Positions 21,892 through 24,035 of a DNA stretch of 24,035 nucleotides are shown piece by piece. Within the stretch, counting starts at the first letter, position 1. Each line of letters starts with the position of its first letter. Position numbers and translations under genes: made by a program. A model generated the notes under the pieces. That model ran no database searches. It was given only the letters and a program-made list of their open reading frames with translations, and was not told where the DNA came from. Origin of the DNA: Desulfobulbaceae bacterium UBA2276 (lineage in GTDB: Bacteria > Desulfobacterota > Desulfobulbia > Desulfobulbales > Desulfocapsaceae); NCBI GenBank assembly GCA_002347085.1, contig DDWW01000029.1, forward strand, positions 1 to 24,035, given 5' to 3'.

Positions 21892-22854
21892 ATGAAAGTG
21901 AATGTGAACAAAGAATATCGTTTTCAGCATAAGCATATCCTGGAAATGGGGCAGTTCTCGGCCGAGGATATGTTGTATGTCCTTGCCATTGCCCGTTCGT
22001 TCAAGGAGATATCCGCTCGTCCCATCAAGAAGGTGCCAACCCTGCGGGGTAAGACGATCATCAACTTCTTCTTTGAACCCTCCACCCGCACGCGTCTTTC
22101 CTTTGAGATTGCGGCCAAGCGGATGAGTGCTGATACCTTTAATATCTCTGCCTCCACCAGCTCGGCCCAGAAGGGAGAAACCCTCATTGATACGGCCCGT
22201 AATCTGGAGGCCATGAATCCTGATATTATCATTCTTCGGCACCCCTGTTCCGGCTCCCCTCTGCTCCTGACCCAGCATGTCAATTCCGCGATTATCAACG
22301 CCGGAGACGGCACCCATGAACATCCCAGTCAGGGGCTGCTTGACCTGATGACGGTGATGGAGCACAAGGGGAGGATTGCCGGGTTGACCGTCGCCATTAT
22401 CGGTGATATTGCCCATAGCCGGGTTGCTCATTCGGATATTATTGGTTTTAACAGATTGGGGGCACATGTGCGGGTAGCTGGGCCTGCGACCTTTATCCCT
22501 CCCCAAATTGAGTCTCTGGGGGCCACGGTCTGTTCCACGGCCGCTGAGGCGGTGGCGGGGGCGGATGTGGTTATGGCCCTACGGATTCAACAGGAGCGGC
22601 AGCATGACCCTTTGATTCCTTCGCTGCGTGAATACGCCCGGTTCTACGGGGTTAATCGCAAGTTGCTGGAGCTGGCCCAGAAGGATGTGCTGATTATGCA
22701 CCCTGGGCCTGTCAATAGAGGGGTGGAGATGAATCCCGATGTGGCTGATGGGACGGGTTCGGTGATTCTTGATCAGGTCGCCAACGGGGTGGCGATTCGT
22801 ATGGCACTGCTTTATCTGGTGATGGGTGGCGAGAAGGTTGGAAATACTCCTTGA
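21892..22854 (+). CDS. pyrB: Aspartate carbamoyltransferase catalytic subunit
   Basis: 320-residue enzyme of de novo pyrimidine synthesis: joins carbamoyl phosphate and aspartate to N-carbamoylaspartate. Motifs: FFEPSTRTRLSFE (carbamoyl-phosphate binding), SSAQKGETLIDTARNL (active-site Lys from the neighbouring subunit), DGTHEHPSQGLLDL, IIGDIAHSRVAHSD and MHPGPVNRGVE. Length is that of the catalytic chain alone, and no pyrI regulatory subunit is present; the immediate neighbour is a dihydroorotase, as in bacteria where the two enzymes associate. No good ribosome site precedes ATG 21892, so coupling to lepB 34 bases upstream is possible. Confidence 0.97.
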   Translation: MKVNVNKEYRFQHKHILEMGQFSAEDMLYVLAIARSFKEISARPIKKVPTLRGKTIINFFFEPSTRTRLSFEIAAKRMSADTFNISASTSSAQKGETLIDTARNLEAMNPDIIILRHPCSGSPLLLTQHVNSAIINAGDGTHEHPSQGLLDLMTVMEHKGRIAGLTVAIIGDIAHSRVAHSDIIGFNRLGAHVRVAGPATFIPPQIESLGATVCSTAAEAVAGADVVMALRIQQERQHDPLIPSLREYARFYGVNRKLLELAQKDVLIMHPGPVNRGVEMNPDVADGTGSVILDQVANGVAIRMALLYLVMGGEKVGNTP

Positions 22855-22884
22855 TGGTAATTGGCGGGTGGTAAGTAGTTGGTT

Positions 22885-24035
22885 ATGAATGATATGAGCG
22901 AAATAACGATTTTGCAGAATGGACGGATCATTGATCCGGTGAACAAGGTTGACGAATGTGGCGATCTCTGGCTGTACGAGGGTCGGATTGTGGCCGCAGA
23001 ATCTCGTGTGCCGGAAGGGGCCAGGTTGTTTGACTTGCAGGGAAAATGGGTGGTGCCAGGGCTGATTGATATGCATGTCCATCTTCGTGAGCCGGGTGAA
23101 GAGTACAAGGAGACCATTGCCTCAGGGACACGTGCCGCCGCCAGCGGTGGGTTCACGGCAGTGGCCTGTATGCCCAACACCAAACCGGTCAATGATAACG
23201 CCGCAGTCACCCGTTTTATCTTGGAGCAGGCGGCCCAAGGTTGGGCTCGGGTCTATCCGGTGGGGGCGATCAGCAAGGGGAGCGGGGGCGCCGGATTGGC
23301 TGAATATGGCGAGCTGAAGGCGGCCGGAGTGGTGGCCGTAAGCGATGATGGCCAGCCGGTGGTGGATAGTCAGCTCATGCGGCGGGCCATGGAATACGCA
23401 GCCAGTCATGGTCTGCTTGTGATCTCGCACTCCGAGGAGATTGCCCTGAGTCGCAATGGGGTGATGAATGAGGGCCAGGTCTCGACCCGCCTTGGCCTGC
23501 GGGGGATTCCCGTGGCGGCTGAATCGATCATGGTCTATCGGGAGTTGGCCTTAGCAGAGCTTACCGGGCATCATGTCCATATCGCTCATGTGAGCACCGG
23601 GGCCGCGACAGATCTGATCCGTCAGGCAAAAAGGCGGGGGGTACTTGTTACTGCCGAGACTACTCCCCACTATTTTACCCTGACCGAAGAGGCGGTGGTC
23701 GGTTATAACACCAATGCCAAGATGAATCCGCCCTTGCGCACGGAGGAAGACCTACAGGCGATTCGGCTTGGTTTGCAGGATGGTACCTTTGACGCTATTG
23801 CCACTGATCACGCCCCCCATTCGGTTCTCGAAAAGCAGGTGGAGTTTGACCGGGCTGCCAATGGCATTATCGGTCTTGAGACCTCGCTGCCCCTGACTTT
23901 GGCCCTGGTGCGTGAAGGGGTGATCACTGCGACTCGTTTAGTCGAGTTGATGTCAACGGCCCCGGCCAGTATCCTTGGTGTTGCCGGTGGTTCTCTTGCT
24001 GTCGGCGATGTTGCTGATGTAACCGTCATAGATCC
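22885..24035 (+). CDS. pyrC: Dihydroorotase, class I (3' end outside window)
   Basis: Zinc amidohydrolase that closes carbamoylaspartate to dihydroorotate, the step after PyrB. The frame is open from ATG 22885 to the right edge (about 383 codons of a usual 420-430). Metal and substrate motifs are DMHVHLREPG (His64, His66), MPNTKPVND, the metal-bridging Asp region VAVSDDGQPV, the metal His regions ISHSEE and HIAHVSTG, TPHYF, and ATDHAPHS with the catalytic Asp. All look intact, so this should be an active enzyme rather than an inactive PyrX partner. An ATG at 22894 is an alternative start. It begins 30 bases after pyrB, so co-transcription is very likely. Confidence 0.95.
   Translation, partial: MNDMSEITILQNGRIIDPVNKVDECGDLWLYEGRIVAAESRVPEGARLFDLQGKWVVPGLIDMHVHLREPGEEYKETIASGTRAAASGGFTAVACMPNTKPVNDNAAVTRFILEQAAQGWARVYPVGAISKGSGGAGLAEYGELKAAGVVAVSDDGQPVVDSQLMRRAMEYAASHGLLVISHSEEIALSRNGVMNEGQVSTRLGLRGIPVAAESIMVYRELALAELTGHHVHIAHVSTGAATDLIRQAKRRGVLVTAETTPHYFTLTEEAVVGYNTNAKMNPPLRTEEDLQAIRLGLQDGTFDAIATDHAPHSVLEKQVEFDRAANGIIGLETSLPLTLALVREGVITATRLVELMSTAPASILGVAGGSLAVGDVADVTVID

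Noticed and set aside
1..24035. A selenoprotein gene near tRNA-Sec
   Set aside because: No frame was found in which a TGA interrupts otherwise conserved coding sequence; a systematic UGA-readthrough search would be needed to be certain.

Overview
The window looks like chromosomal core sequence from a Gram-negative anaerobe of the Desulfobacterota, perhaps a Desulfobulbales-type sulfate reducer or sulfur disproportionator. This is inference from protein flavour, not a database match. Support comes from SecB, a type IV pilus alignment module with an outer-membrane secretin, lipoproteins with lipoboxes, and a selenocysteine tRNA. No transposase, phage gene or CRISPR array was found.

Layout. Positions 1-1516 hold the 3' part of folC and a small HNH nuclease gene overlapping it by one base. 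A tRNA-Arg(CCG) with its terminator follows. An AI-2E family membrane protein (minus) is divergent from ilvE (plus). A 330-base gap containing two inverted repeats leads into groS-groL. Next come tRNA-Met(CAT), a small minus-strand gene for a very acidic protein with an HxxxCxxC motif, and tRNA-Sec(TCA). glyQ (minus, without an adjacent glyS) is divergent from a CoA-binding-fold gene, uvrA and secB. A REP-like element covers the end of uvrA, and a 39-base perfect palindrome plus a strong bidirectional terminator follow secB.

Positions 13013-20761 are a seven-gene minus-strand cluster: pilM, pilN, pilO, pilP, a PilQ-like N-terminal region (AMIN plus N0) fused to TPR repeats, a separate MshL-like lipoprotein secretin, and an outer-membrane lipoprotein of unknown function. 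The secretin functions normally combined in one PilQ are therefore divided between two proteins. A tandem array of hairpin repeats separates pilM from pilN.

A 450-base AT-rich divergent region then leads into lepB, pyrB and pyrC (plus; pyrC runs off the right edge).

How the genes work together: the pil cluster should build the inner-membrane alignment complex (PilM/N/O/P) and the outer-membrane channel of a type IV pilus or related machine. SecB and LepB support export of its envelope proteins, and GroESL folds cytosolic proteins. PyrB and PyrC catalyse consecutive pyrimidine steps. tRNA-Sec shows that the organism reads some UGA codons as selenocysteine, although no selenoprotein or sel biosynthesis gene was recognised here.
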